The notes beneath the pieces are model-generated. The model saw only the letters and a list, made by a program, of their open reading frames with translations. It searched no databases and was not told the origin of the DNA. 64,000 nt of DNA from NCBI GenBank assembly GCA_052246725.1, contig JBQQCL010000007.1. One strand, written 5' to 3'. Within the stretch, counting starts at the first letter, position 1, and each line of letters begins with the position of its first letter. This stretch comes from Pseudalkalibacillus sp052246725. Its GTDB lineage: Bacteria > Bacillota > Bacilli > Bacillales > Fictibacillaceae. Below, in pieces: positions 24,209-33,200 of the stretch. Position numbers and translations under genes: made by a program.

Positions 24209-25183
24209 ATGAAACCAAACCAAGTCAATCAAAAAGTCGGAAAACTATTGATCTATGTCACGCTCATTTTCATGGCGATCGTTTCATTGCTTCCTCTTTA
24301 TTGGGTGTTTGCAACATCGCTGCAATTACCGAGTTATCAGAATGAAACAATGGAGCAACCGGTAAACTATGTAGAATCCACACCACCTAAATTGTATCCT
24401 GTAGGTGTGAAGGAATATTTTCAACAATGGCAAAAACGCGAAGCGGCAAAAGATGCTGGTGATGTAAGCCAAGCTGCTTACCATGATGAAAAGATGAAAG
24501 AAGTCGTTTCAAAGACGTTCGAAGGGTTCACTATCTTATTCGAACGGACGAAAATTATGAAGTGGCTGTTGAACAGTCTCTATATATCCATCATCACAAC
24601 CATCGCTATCGTTTTGATTGATACGATGTCAGGCTATGTCCTGGCGAAGAAGAACTTCCCAGGAAAAATGCTCATCTTCTGGTCGATCATCGCTACGATG
24701 ATGATTCCAGAGCAAGTCACGCTGGTACCGACCTTCATGATGGTCCAGAAATTGCAACTGTTCGATACGCATTGGGCTTTGATCTTTCCAAGCCTCGCAC
24801 TTGCCTTCGGGGTATTTTTGATGCGTCAGTTCCTGCTTGCGATTCCTGATGAGCTGATCGAGGCAGCTAAAATCGATGGGGCCTCGGAGTGGAAAATTTT
24901 CTGGACGGTTATCATACCACTTGCGAAACCAGCGATGGCTGTACTTAGTATTTTTACGTTCGTGTTGATGTGGAATTCATTCCTCTGGCCGATCATCGTG
25001 TTGAATGATGAAAATCTCCTCACGTTGCCGGCTGGGTTGAAGACCTTGCAGGATGCGAACCTTGCGAGCTTCAAATTGCTGATGACCGGTGCAACAGTTG
25101 CAGCAATTCCGATGATTGTATTCTTCCTCTTATTCCAACGTTATTTCGTAAAAGGATTATCTATGGGCGGGGTGAAACAATAA
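24209..25183 (+). CDS. Carbohydrate ABC transporter permease 2
   Basis: 324 residues, MalG/UgpE class, six helices; coupling loop EAAKIDGASEWKIFWTVIIPLAKP. Unusual: about 80 residues (roughly 38-118), rich in Lys, Glu and Gln, lie between helix 1 and helix 2 and would face outside, longer than in most relatives. ATG 24209 with GTAGGAGG. Its stop overlaps the nagZ start by one base (TAATG). No ATPase gene is present in the operon, so a shared MsmX-type ATPase is expected. Confidence 0.9.
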   Translation: MKPNQVNQKVGKLLIYVTLIFMAIVSLLPLYWVFATSLQLPSYQNETMEQPVNYVESTPPKLYPVGVKEYFQQWQKREAAKDAGDVSQAAYHDEKMKEVVSKTFEGFTILFERTKIMKWLLNSLYISIITTIAIVLIDTMSGYVLAKKNFPGKMLIFWSIIATMMIPEQVTLVPTFMMVQKLQLFDTHWALIFPSLALAFGVFLMRQFLLAIPDELIEAAKIDGASEWKIFWTVIIPLAKPAMAVLSIFTFVLMWNSFLWPIIVLNDENLLTLPAGLKTLQDANLASFKLLMTGATVAAIPMIVFFLLFQRYFVKGLSMGGVKQ

Positions 25184-26766
25184 TGGACTTAAAGCAAAAA
25201 ATAGGACAATTGATGGTGTTCGGCTTCAAAGCGGAACACCCATCCAAGCTATCTGATGAAATCAAGGCTTTAATCGAAAATCATCATATCGGCGGGATCA
25301 TTCTATTCGGTCGAAATATTGGAACACCTGAAGAGATTCAGGAACTGACAACTACCCTGCAAACTACTGCAAAAAACGCAGGTCAGGAGCAACCATTGTT
25401 CATCTGTATCGACCAGGAGAATGGCGTCGTTCGTCGATTAGGAGAAGGGACAACTGTTTTTCCTGGAGCGATGCTGCTTGGTGCGACAGGCGAACCGGAG
25501 CTTGCTTTTGAGATCGGGAAAGCCTCAGGGCAGGAATTGCTCGATTTGGGCATCAATTGGAACCTTTCTCCTGTCGTAGATGTAAATAACAACCCTCACA
25601 ATCCTGTCATCGATGTGCGTTCGTTTGGCGAAAAACCGGAAATGGTCGCTGAATTCGGAAAGCAGTTGATGAAAGGGATGCAAGCCTCAGGGATCATCAC
25701 CACCTTGAAGCACTTCCCGGGTCATGGGGATACAACAGTGGACTCTCATCTTGCGCTTCCGGTCATACCGCATGAATTGGAGCGATTGCGGAAAGTCGAA
25801 CTGCTGCCGTTTAAAGAAAGCATCGATAGTGGTGCGGATACTGTGATGTCTTCCCATGTCTATTTTCCGTCGATCGAGCCTGAAGAAAATCGTCCAGCAA
25901 CGATGTCGAAGGCAGTCATGACTGGGCTTTTACGGGAAGAGCTCGGGTTTGATGGTGTCATTACAACCGACTGTATGGAAATGAAGGCGATTGCGGACGG
26001 TATCGGAACCGCTCAAGGAGCAGTAGAAGCAATCAAAGCTGGGGTCGATCTGATTATGATATCCCACTTGCCAACCTTGCAGCATGAAGCAATTGAACGA
26101 GTCTTTCAGGCTGTCCTCTCTGGTGAAATCGAGGAAAGGACGATTGATAAAGCTTGTGAACGTGTTATGAAGTTAAAGCAGAATTCTTTGAAGTGGAACG
26201 ATACCCTGAACGAATTTATAGCTAAAGATACCCATAAAGTTATTGCTGAGGATGTTATGAAAAAAGGGATCACGTTGCAAGAAAATAAGAAAGGGCTCCT
26301 TCCCTTACCGAAAGAGAAAGACTATCGGATTCTCGTCATTTATCCAGAAAATAGTTATTTGACGCAGGTTGAAGATGAACGCTTTGCAGAACATGCGCTT
26401 GGTGAATTGGTTAAAGAATTGAATCCGGCAGCAAAAGTCGTTTCCGTTTCCCAGTTCCCGGATCAAAGCGAGATCGATTTCATGAAAGTTCTGGCAAACA
26501 GTGCAGATACGATCCTCGTCGGAACGCTTTCCGCAACACGTTCTGAAGGGCAGCAGAGGTTGATGCAGGATATGATGAACCTTCATAAACCTGTCATCCA
26601 TATCGCGATGAGAAGTCCATATGATCTTGGACTTTTTCCTGAAACGGATGTATCTGTCGCAACTTATGAGTTTACTACCCCTGCATTGCGATTGGCTGTA
26701 CGTGCGTTATTCGGACTCGAAAAGGTGACCGGTACATTACCCGTGACGGTCCAGAAGATGAAATGA
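25183..26766 (+). CDS. nagZ: Cytoplasmic beta-N-acetylglucosaminidase (GH3)
   Basis: Releases GlcNAc from GlcNAc-MurNAc or GlcNAc-anhydroMurNAc. 527 residues: GH3 barrel (1-330) with KHFPGHGDT (176-184), whose His and Asp form the acid/base dyad of NagZ enzymes, and nucleophile Asp263 in TTDCMEMKAI; then a C-terminal domain (345-527) as in the two-domain Bacillus NagZ. No signal peptide or lipobox, unlike the B. subtilis enzyme and unlike the paralogue at 28985, so it should work on imported sugars. Confidence 0.92.
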   Translation: MDLKQKIGQLMVFGFKAEHPSKLSDEIKALIENHHIGGIILFGRNIGTPEEIQELTTTLQTTAKNAGQEQPLFICIDQENGVVRRLGEGTTVFPGAMLLGATGEPELAFEIGKASGQELLDLGINWNLSPVVDVNNNPHNPVIDVRSFGEKPEMVAEFGKQLMKGMQASGIITTLKHFPGHGDTTVDSHLALPVIPHELERLRKVELLPFKESIDSGADTVMSSHVYFPSIEPEENRPATMSKAVMTGLLREELGFDGVITTDCMEMKAIADGIGTAQGAVEAIKAGVDLIMISHLPTLQHEAIERVFQAVLSGEIEERTIDKACERVMKLKQNSLKWNDTLNEFIAKDTHKVIAEDVMKKGITLQENKKGLLPLPKEKDYRILVIYPENSYLTQVEDERFAEHALGELVKELNPAAKVVSVSQFPDQSEIDFMKVLANSADTILVGTLSATRSEGQQRLMQDMMNLHKPVIHIAMRSPYDLGLFPETDVSVATYEFTTPALRLAVRALFGLEKVTGTLPVTVQKMK

Positions 26767-26906
26767 TAAATAAAGGCTGATCACTAAAAGGTGGTTGCTG
26801 ATGGAAAGTTGTAAAGAAAGATGATGAAACCTATTTCCAAAAGTAAGAATCTTTGCGAAAGCAGCCTTACTAAAAGAGCCTAGAGAGAAAAGCAGGTGAA
26901 CATTAG

Positions 26907-27773
26907 ATGACGAATACAACTGGTGGTCTCGTCATGTTGAAGGAAATGCTCGAGAAACTGCCGCCCTCAGAGAAAAAGATTGCATCGTATATCTTGAACA
27001 ATCCGAGAGCCTCGATTTCTTGTACAACAAGTGAGCTTGCCCAATTGAGCCAAACGAGCAGTGCGGCGGTGATCAGGCTCTGTAAATCATTGGGGCTGAA
27101 GGGATTCCAAGAGTTGAAACTGAAAGTCGTAGGTGACCTCCAAAAGAATGTAGAGGAAGGTTACCGCGATATTCAGCCTAACGAAACACATGCCTCAGTA
27201 CTGGAAAAAATGACGAACAACAGCATTCAATCATTGAAGGAAACGGCTGAAGTATTGCATTTAAGTGAACTGTCCAAGTCCGTTGAGGCATTGGAAAAAG
27301 CCGAAACGATTCACTTTTTCGGAGTAGGAGCTTCAGGAATCATTGCAAAGGATGCCCAGCAAAAATTCCTTCGTATCAATAAAAAAGCAACGGCATTCTC
27401 AGACCTCCATATGGTTGCGATGCTTGTCGGGAATGTGAAGCCGGAAGACGTTGTCGTTGGGATTTCGTTCTCTGGTGAAACGATGGAAGTCGCACAAATT
27501 CTTGAACTTGCCAATAAAAGAGGCGCGACGACAATCAGTCTGACAAAATACGGATCTTCTAAAGTTTCCGATCAAGCGACGATCAAACTTTATACATCTG
27601 CATCGAAGGAAGCGACTTTCCGAAGTGGTGCGACCTCATCACGTCTGGCACAGCTCCATGTCCTAGACATCTTATTCATGTGTGTTGCATCAACGCAGTA
27701 CAATGAATCGATCCAATATCTGGACGAGAGCAGGGATGCGATCCAATATATCCAGCAAAAGCAAAGGAAATAG
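26907..27773 (+). CDS. murR: MurR/RpiR-family regulator
   Basis: 288 residues: N-terminal helix-turn-helix (15-85; SEKKIASYILNNP, then TSELAQLSQTSSAAVIRLCKSLG) and a SIS sugar-phosphate domain (125-260; FFGVGASGIIAKDAQQKF, GISFSGETMEV). In E. coli and B. subtilis MurR senses MurNAc-6-P and controls murQ. Encoded inside the operon it would regulate. ATG 26907 with GCAGGTG; the 140-bp gap before it has no clear terminator. A second in-frame ATG at 26934 is possible. Confidence 0.88.
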   Translation: MTNTTGGLVMLKEMLEKLPPSEKKIASYILNNPRASISCTTSELAQLSQTSSAAVIRLCKSLGLKGFQELKLKVVGDLQKNVEEGYRDIQPNETHASVLEKMTNNSIQSLKETAEVLHLSELSKSVEALEKAETIHFFGVGASGIIAKDAQQKFLRINKKATAFSDLHMVAMLVGNVKPEDVVVGISFSGETMEVAQILELANKRGATTISLTKYGSSKVSDQATIKLYTSASKEATFRSGATSSRLAQLHVLDILFMCVASTQYNESIQYLDESRDAIQYIQQKQRK

Positions 27774-27781
27774 GTGGTTCG

Positions 27782-28960
27782 ATGTTAAAAAGATTATCCA
27801 AGGTCGTGAACGAAGAACGGAAACTTGCTGTCGGGCTGATGTCCGGAACCTCACTTGATGGAATTGATGCCGCTCTGGTTGAAATTATAGGTTTCGGTCC
27901 CGGAACTAAGGTCCGTTTATTAGACTTCGAGTCAACATCCTATTCAGTTGAAGAACGGCGACAATTGATTGCGCTTTGTGATCCTGTTTCTTCCACTGTC
28001 GAAAAAATTTGCAAGATGAACATCATCCTTGGTGACCGTTTCGCTGAAGCGGCCCTTGCAGTCATACAGAAAGCCGGATTGACCCCAGAAGCTGTCAGTT
28101 TCATCAGTTCCCACGGCCAGACGATCTATCATTGGCCGGAAGAACAAGCAACCTTACAAATTGGTGAACTAGCAAATATCGCAGCCAAAACTGGTATTCT
28201 CACTGTAGGAGATTTCCGTCCGAGTGATATGGCGTATCAGGGCCAAGGTGCACCGCTTGTTCCGTTCGTCGATGCGCTGTTATTTTCACATCCAACCGAA
28301 AACCAGGTGCTGTTGAACATCGGTGGTATCAGCAATTTGACGGTAGTACATGCAAAAAACTCATCTGCAAAGGAAATCAGCGCATTCGATGTTGGACCTG
28401 GAAACGTCCTTATCGACGGTGCCGTCCGCCATTTGACTGCAAACCAACAAACGTATGATCTAGATGGAACAATTGCCTGTAAAGGGAACGTTCATTACGA
28501 TTTGCTGATGATGCTCATCCAGGAAGATGATTTTTTAGCCGTGAAGCCACCGAAAAGTACGGGAAGAGAGCTTTATTCCGAACAACGATTAGCAACTATT
28601 CTCAAGAAAGCTGAAAACCTGTCACTCTCAATTGAGGATACGGTTGCAACGATCACGGCTTATACTGTCGAGATGATTTCTCAAAGTCTAGAGTTATATG
28701 TACATAAGGAACAAAAGATCCATGAATTGATTGTTTCTGGAGGAGGCGCACATAACCAGGCGATCATGGATGGCTTACGTCAAGCCTTGCCTTACAAAGT
28801 ATCAAGGATGGATGATGTTGCATTCACTGGGGACGCAAAGGAGGCTATTGCGTTCACAGTCCTTGGGAACCAGTTCCTCCATGGGGAAACAAACAATCTT
28901 CCATCTGCAACTGGGGCGTCCCGGAATGTCCTCATGGGTAAGCTCGTTTTGCCGTCTTAG
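27782..28960 (+). CDS. anmK: Anhydro-N-acetylmuramic acid kinase
   Basis: Opens the 1,6-anhydro ring and phosphorylates anhydroMurNAc to MurNAc-6-P, the substrate of MurQ. 392 residues. Family motifs: GLMSGTSLDGID (18-29), SSHGQTIYH, GDFRPSDMA.QGQGAPLVP, LLNIGGISNLT, FDVGPGN, PKSTGRELY and the C-terminal VSGGGAHN. ATG 27782 with TAGGTGG, 8 bp after murR. Its presence means the pathway handles products of lytic transglycosylases, not only of muramidases. Confidence 0.94.
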   Translation: MLKRLSKVVNEERKLAVGLMSGTSLDGIDAALVEIIGFGPGTKVRLLDFESTSYSVEERRQLIALCDPVSSTVEKICKMNIILGDRFAEAALAVIQKAGLTPEAVSFISSHGQTIYHWPEEQATLQIGELANIAAKTGILTVGDFRPSDMAYQGQGAPLVPFVDALLFSHPTENQVLLNIGGISNLTVVHAKNSSAKEISAFDVGPGNVLIDGAVRHLTANQQTYDLDGTIACKGNVHYDLLMMLIQEDDFLAVKPPKSTGRELYSEQRLATILKKAENLSLSIEDTVATITAYTVEMISQSLELYVHKEQKIHELIVSGGGAHNQAIMDGLRQALPYKVSRMDDVAFTGDAKEAIAFTVLGNQFLHGETNNLPSATGASRNVLMGKLVLPS

Positions 28961-28984
28961 TATTCAGCCTTAGGAGGTGTTGTA

Positions 28985-30703
28985 ATGAAGCGGTCGATTC
29001 GATGGACTTTTATAGCTGTTGCATTCCTCTTACTGGCGATTCTATTAAAAATAACTTTCTTTTCAAGCGACAGCGTTTCGGAATGGGGTGATGTCCGTTC
29101 CCAAGCTGAAATCGAAGCCTACATGGATCAAATGACGATGGAAGAAAAAGTTGGCCAGTTATTGATGCCGGCGATCCGTGAGTTTGATGAAGTACCTGTG
29201 ACAGAAATGAACGACGAATTAAAGGAATTGCTTGATACCTATCAACCTGGGGGGATCATCCTGTTTCGTGAGAATGTACGGTCGCGGCAACAAGTTAAAC
29301 AATTAAATGGAGCACTTCAACAAGAGAGTGAAGTGCCTTTACTCATTTCAATTGATCAGGAAGGTGGTTTAGTGACACGTTTATCTTATTTCCCTGAACT
29401 CGCTGGAAACATGGCGTTAGGGGCAACGCAAAAACCTGAGCTTGCAAGGGAAACAGGGGAAGTACTGGGTGCTGAACTTAAACAACTTGGGATCCACATC
29501 GACTTTGCACCTTCTGTAGATGTGAACTCCAACCCTCATAATCCAGTCATCGGCATTAGAGCGTACGGGGATGATCCCGATCGTGTCGGGGAAATGGGGG
29601 TGTCGTTCATGAGCGGCTTACAGGATGCTGGGGTAATGGCAGTTGCTAAACATTTTCCAGGTCACGGTGGATTGGATCTGGATTCGCATTACGTCTTACC
29701 TGTCAGTGACCAATCACTTGAGGAATTGCATCAGACGGAGCTGCCCCCTTTCCAAATGTTGCTTGATGAAGGTGTAGGAGGGGTGATGACTGCTCATATT
29801 ACTTTTCCGAATATTGATCAATCAGAATTCGTTTCCCTGAAAGACGGTTTTCCAATCAAGGTGCCTGCAACTACATCAAAGAAAATCGTAAAGCAATTGC
29901 TTAGGGATGAAATGAAGTTCGATGGTCTTGTCTTTACGGATTCCATGGAGATGAAGGCGATTGCTGATCACTTCGGGCCTGGAGAGGCTGCTGTTCAAGC
30001 TGTTCTCGCTGGCGTGGATGTGATTGTCATGCCTGACCATCTGAAGGTTGCATATGACGCGTTACATAACGCAGTGGAAGAAGGCAGGATATCTGAAGAG
30101 CGTCTGGATGAATCTGTCCGACGTATATTGAAAGCCAAAGTAAAATGGATTGATGAAGATACGAAAGCACTCGATTTTTCTGTCACGCAACGTGCTTTGG
30201 ATCTTGAGAAGAAAGTTGCAGAACAATCGATCACGCTGGTAAATAATGCCGGGAACACAGTGCCATTATCGCCTTCTTTGGATCGCGCTATTACGATCGT
30301 ATCAAGTGATGCCGGTAACCTTGAAGCGATGAAAAATGCGCTATGGAAACACCATAAGAAACTGAACCTTATTCAACTGAAAAGCAGTGCCTTGACATCA
30401 GAAGAAAAAGAAAAGCTAGAAAATGGAGACGTAACGATCATGGTCACGGAGTCGACAACTGTCCTTGGTGAGGGGCAGTCTGAATGGAAGAAAGCTGTAT
30501 TGAACGAAACTATTATACATTCAAATCAGACGATCCTTGTAATGGCCAGGAATCCATATGATGCTGCAGTCCTTACAGATGCTGATGCTGTTATTGCGCA
30601 ATACTCAGATCATCATGCATCCTTTCAAGCGACAGCAGATGTGATTTTTGGAGAAAAAGAAGCTAGAGGTAAGCTTCCGGTCAATTTAGAAGGTATAAAG
30701 TGA
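28985..30703 (+). CDS. Membrane-anchored beta-N-acetylglucosaminidase (GH3, second NagZ)
   Basis: 572 residues: an N-terminal membrane segment (7-26; no Cys lipobox) then an extracellular GH3 enzyme. KHFPGHGG (222-229) with Asp and His in LDLDSH, and nucleophile Asp319 in FTDSMEMKAIA, mark a NagZ. C-terminal domain from about 400. It probably trims GlcNAc from wall fragments outside the cell, while the first NagZ works inside. It shares IDQE, SVDVN-NPHNPVI and other blocks with that paralogue. ATG with AGGAGG. Confidence 0.9.
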   Translation: MKRSIRWTFIAVAFLLLAILLKITFFSSDSVSEWGDVRSQAEIEAYMDQMTMEEKVGQLLMPAIREFDEVPVTEMNDELKELLDTYQPGGIILFRENVRSRQQVKQLNGALQQESEVPLLISIDQEGGLVTRLSYFPELAGNMALGATQKPELARETGEVLGAELKQLGIHIDFAPSVDVNSNPHNPVIGIRAYGDDPDRVGEMGVSFMSGLQDAGVMAVAKHFPGHGGLDLDSHYVLPVSDQSLEELHQTELPPFQMLLDEGVGGVMTAHITFPNIDQSEFVSLKDGFPIKVPATTSKKIVKQLLRDEMKFDGLVFTDSMEMKAIADHFGPGEAAVQAVLAGVDVIVMPDHLKVAYDALHNAVEEGRISEERLDESVRRILKAKVKWIDEDTKALDFSVTQRALDLEKKVAEQSITLVNNAGNTVPLSPSLDRAITIVSSDAGNLEAMKNALWKHHKKLNLIQLKSSALTSEEKEKLENGDVTIMVTESTTVLGEGQSEWKKAVLNETIIHSNQTILVMARNPYDAAVLTDADAVIAQYSDHHASFQATADVIFGEKEARGKLPVNLEGIK

Positions 30704-30713
30704 GGTGAATTCG

Positions 30714-31775
30714 ATGGGGATGAATGAAGAATTGGATACCATTTTAGATAAAGCAAAAGAGGTACCCGGATGCGTGTTGAAGGTGGTGAAGGATGCTCAA
30801 CAGGTTTATGCAAGTGCTGCCGGTTTCAGCCAGACTGTCCCCCTCCAATTGCCGATGACGATGAATACTGTTTTCGATATTGCCTCCCTCACCAAAATTG
30901 TGACATCCACGATGATTCTTCGCTTGATCAGTAATGGTGATTTTCAACTGCACACACACTTGGATGAACTTTTAGGTGAGCAAAATGCCGTTTTACAATC
31001 ACATTTTAAAGAGATTTCTATTTTTCAGCTTTTGACCCATTCATCGGGTCTGCTGAATTGGCATCCTTTTTATACAGATCGACAAGATTTATTTTCACAA
31101 CTGACGAAGTTCGAGTCGCAGGTGTTTTGTAAAGAGAGTGTCGGGTACAGTGATCTGAACTTCATATTGCTTGGTAAGGTGATTGAAAAAACGACGGGTG
31201 AACCATTGGAACAAGCGTTCAATCGTTTGATCAAAGAACCGCTGAATTTAAATACAATGGCCTATGGACCAGTTGATCAAGGAAATATAGCGGCGACGGA
31301 ATTCGGCAACCAGATCGAAATGAACATGTGTGAGGAGCGAAGGCTTTTCTTCGATAATTGGCGGAACACCAAGGAGCCTCTTTGTGGAGAGGTCAACGAT
31401 GGGAACACGCATTACTTTTTTAACGGCGTATCTGGACATGCTGGTCTCTTTGCGGATATAGAGGATGTTTGTAAAATCGGACGGATCTACACCGAGCCTG
31501 ATTTAGCAGAAAAAGCAGGTATCGATGAAAAATTCATTGAAGCTGCAGGAACGAACCTGGTTGGGAACCGCGGTCTCGGCTTCGAATTCTCATCTGTCTT
31601 TCCGGAAGGATTCGGACATACAGGTTTTACAGGAACGTCGATGTTCATCCATCCTTCCACGAAGGCTGTCACCATCCTGCTTACAAACCGTTTGCATCAA
31701 ACAAATCCAGGAAATATCAATACGTTGCGCACAGCTGTTCATGAAACGGTGTGCCGCTATCAAATGACAACATAG
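30714..31775 (+). CDS. Serine hydrolase of the beta-lactamase/penicillin-binding fold (AmiE-like)
   Basis: 353 residues, class C beta-lactamase family. Active-site motifs: SLTK (Ser58, Lys61), YSDLN for the second motif and HTGFTG in place of KTG. No signal peptide at ATG 30714 (GAGGTG upstream), so cytoplasmic. In B. subtilis the murQRP operon carries amiE (ybbE), a secreted member of this family proposed to cut the MurNAc-peptide amide bond. A similar role on imported muropeptides is plausible, but an esterase or peptidase is possible. Confidence 0.82.
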   Translation: MGMNEELDTILDKAKEVPGCVLKVVKDAQQVYASAAGFSQTVPLQLPMTMNTVFDIASLTKIVTSTMILRLISNGDFQLHTHLDELLGEQNAVLQSHFKEISIFQLLTHSSGLLNWHPFYTDRQDLFSQLTKFESQVFCKESVGYSDLNFILLGKVIEKTTGEPLEQAFNRLIKEPLNLNTMAYGPVDQGNIAATEFGNQIEMNMCEERRLFFDNWRNTKEPLCGEVNDGNTHYFFNGVSGHAGLFADIEDVCKIGRIYTEPDLAEKAGIDEKFIEAAGTNLVGNRGLGFEFSSVFPEGFGHTGFTGTSMFIHPSTKAVTILLTNRLHQTNPGNINTLRTAVHETVCRYQMTT

Positions 31776-31787
31776 GAGGTGAAAATT

Positions 31788-33200
31788 ATGCTGGATCCCT
31801 CTTTTGTAGAGCGATTGATCGAAATCATCGGTAAAGAATACGTTCATTCAGACCGTGTTTCGCTTTTGTCTTACTCATATGATGCAACTCCTAATTATCA
31901 ATCGCTTCCAGAGCTGATCGTAGAACCAGGCTCTACTGAACAAATTAGTAAAATGGTGAAACTCTGCGCCGAGTTCAGTGTTCCAATCGTGCCACGAGGA
32001 TCAGGGACCAATCTGTGTGCTGGCACCGTACCGACAAAAGGTGGTATTGTCCTGCTCTTCAACCGGATGGCATCGATTCTGGAAATCGACGATGAAAATC
32101 TGACGGCTACAGTCCAGCCAGGTGTGATCACCCAAACCCTTTCCGAGGAAGTAGAAAGGCGGAATTTGTTTTACCCGCCGGATCCCGGGAGTATGAAAAT
32201 TTCAACCATCGGCGGAAACATAAGCGAGTGTTCTGGAGGATTGCGTGGTTTGAAGTATGGTGTCACAAAGGATTATGTCCTTGGATTGACTGCGGTTATG
32301 GCGAATGGAGAGATCATACAAACTGGAGGAAAGCTGGCGAAGGATGTAGCAGGCTATGATCTGACAAAGTTGCTGATCGGTTCTGAAGGTACGCTCGCTG
32401 TGATTACCGAAGCGATTTTAAAACTGGTCCCGAAGCCGGAGACGAAGAAGACGATGCTCGCTCTTTTCGAAGATATCGAGCGTGCAGCACAAACCGTCTC
32501 GGATATCATCGCTGCAAGAATCATCCCCGCAACCCTCGAATTTCTCGATCAAGGAACGCTGAGGGCTGTCGAAGATTTTACACACGTCGGCCTCCCGACG
32601 AATATGGAAGCGGTGTTGTTGATTGAACAAGATGGGCATGCGGAAAGCGTCCGTCAAGATATCAAGCGTATCCAGCAGATTTGTGAAATGAATGGTGCAA
32701 GCTCGATTCAGGTTGCTGCCACTGATCAAGAAGCAGAACAATTGATGACTGCAAGAAGGACAGCGCTCACTGCCTTATCAAGGCTGAAGCCGACGACCAT
32801 CCTCGAGGATGCGACGGTTCCACGCTCACGTGTTGCAGAAATGGTACGGTTTGTCAACGAAGTAGCGAGTAAATATGACCTGATGATCTGTACGTTCGGA
32901 CATGCCGGGGATGGGAACCTGCATCCGACATGTGTGACGGACATTCGTAATGAACAAGAGATGGAACGGGTTGAGCAAGCATTTGAAGAAATCTTCGGAA
33001 AAGCGATCGACCTGGGCGGAACGATCACCGGCGAACATGGGGTCGGCATGATGAAGGCGCCTTATCTTGCATGGAAAATCGGAGAAAGCGGAATCGATGT
33101 CATGAAGGGCATCAAACAGGCCCTCGACCCACATAACCTATTGAATCCAGGTAAAATGTTTACCGAGAATGCAAGGAAACGGATTGTGATCAAGTCATGA
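31788..33200 (+). CDS. FAD-linked 2-hydroxyacid (D-lactate/glycolate) dehydrogenase, GlcD-like
   Basis: 470 residues, VAO/PCMH flavoprotein. FAD-binding segments: PRGSGTNLCAGTVPTKGG (about 68-85), PPDPGS, TIGGNISECSGGLRGLKYG, and the C-terminal TITGEHGVGMMK. The GlcD/Ldh family oxidises glycolate or D-lactate and passes electrons to an Fe-S partner. It overlaps the Fe-S gene by 4 bp (ATGA) and ends the murQ operon. Since MurQ releases D-lactate, D-lactate is the likely substrate here (inference from context). ATG 31788 with AGGAGG, spacing 8. Confidence 0.9.
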   Translation: MLDPSFVERLIEIIGKEYVHSDRVSLLSYSYDATPNYQSLPELIVEPGSTEQISKMVKLCAEFSVPIVPRGSGTNLCAGTVPTKGGIVLLFNRMASILEIDDENLTATVQPGVITQTLSEEVERRNLFYPPDPGSMKISTIGGNISECSGGLRGLKYGVTKDYVLGLTAVMANGEIIQTGGKLAKDVAGYDLTKLLIGSEGTLAVITEAILKLVPKPETKKTMLALFEDIERAAQTVSDIIAARIIPATLEFLDQGTLRAVEDFTHVGLPTNMEAVLLIEQDGHAESVRQDIKRIQQICEMNGASSIQVAATDQEAEQLMTARRTALTALSRLKPTTILEDATVPRSRVAEMVRFVNEVASKYDLMICTFGHAGDGNLHPTCVTDIRNEQEMERVEQAFEEIFGKAIDLGGTITGEHGVGMMKAPYLAWKIGESGIDVMKGIKQALDPHNLLNPGKMFTENARKRIVIKS

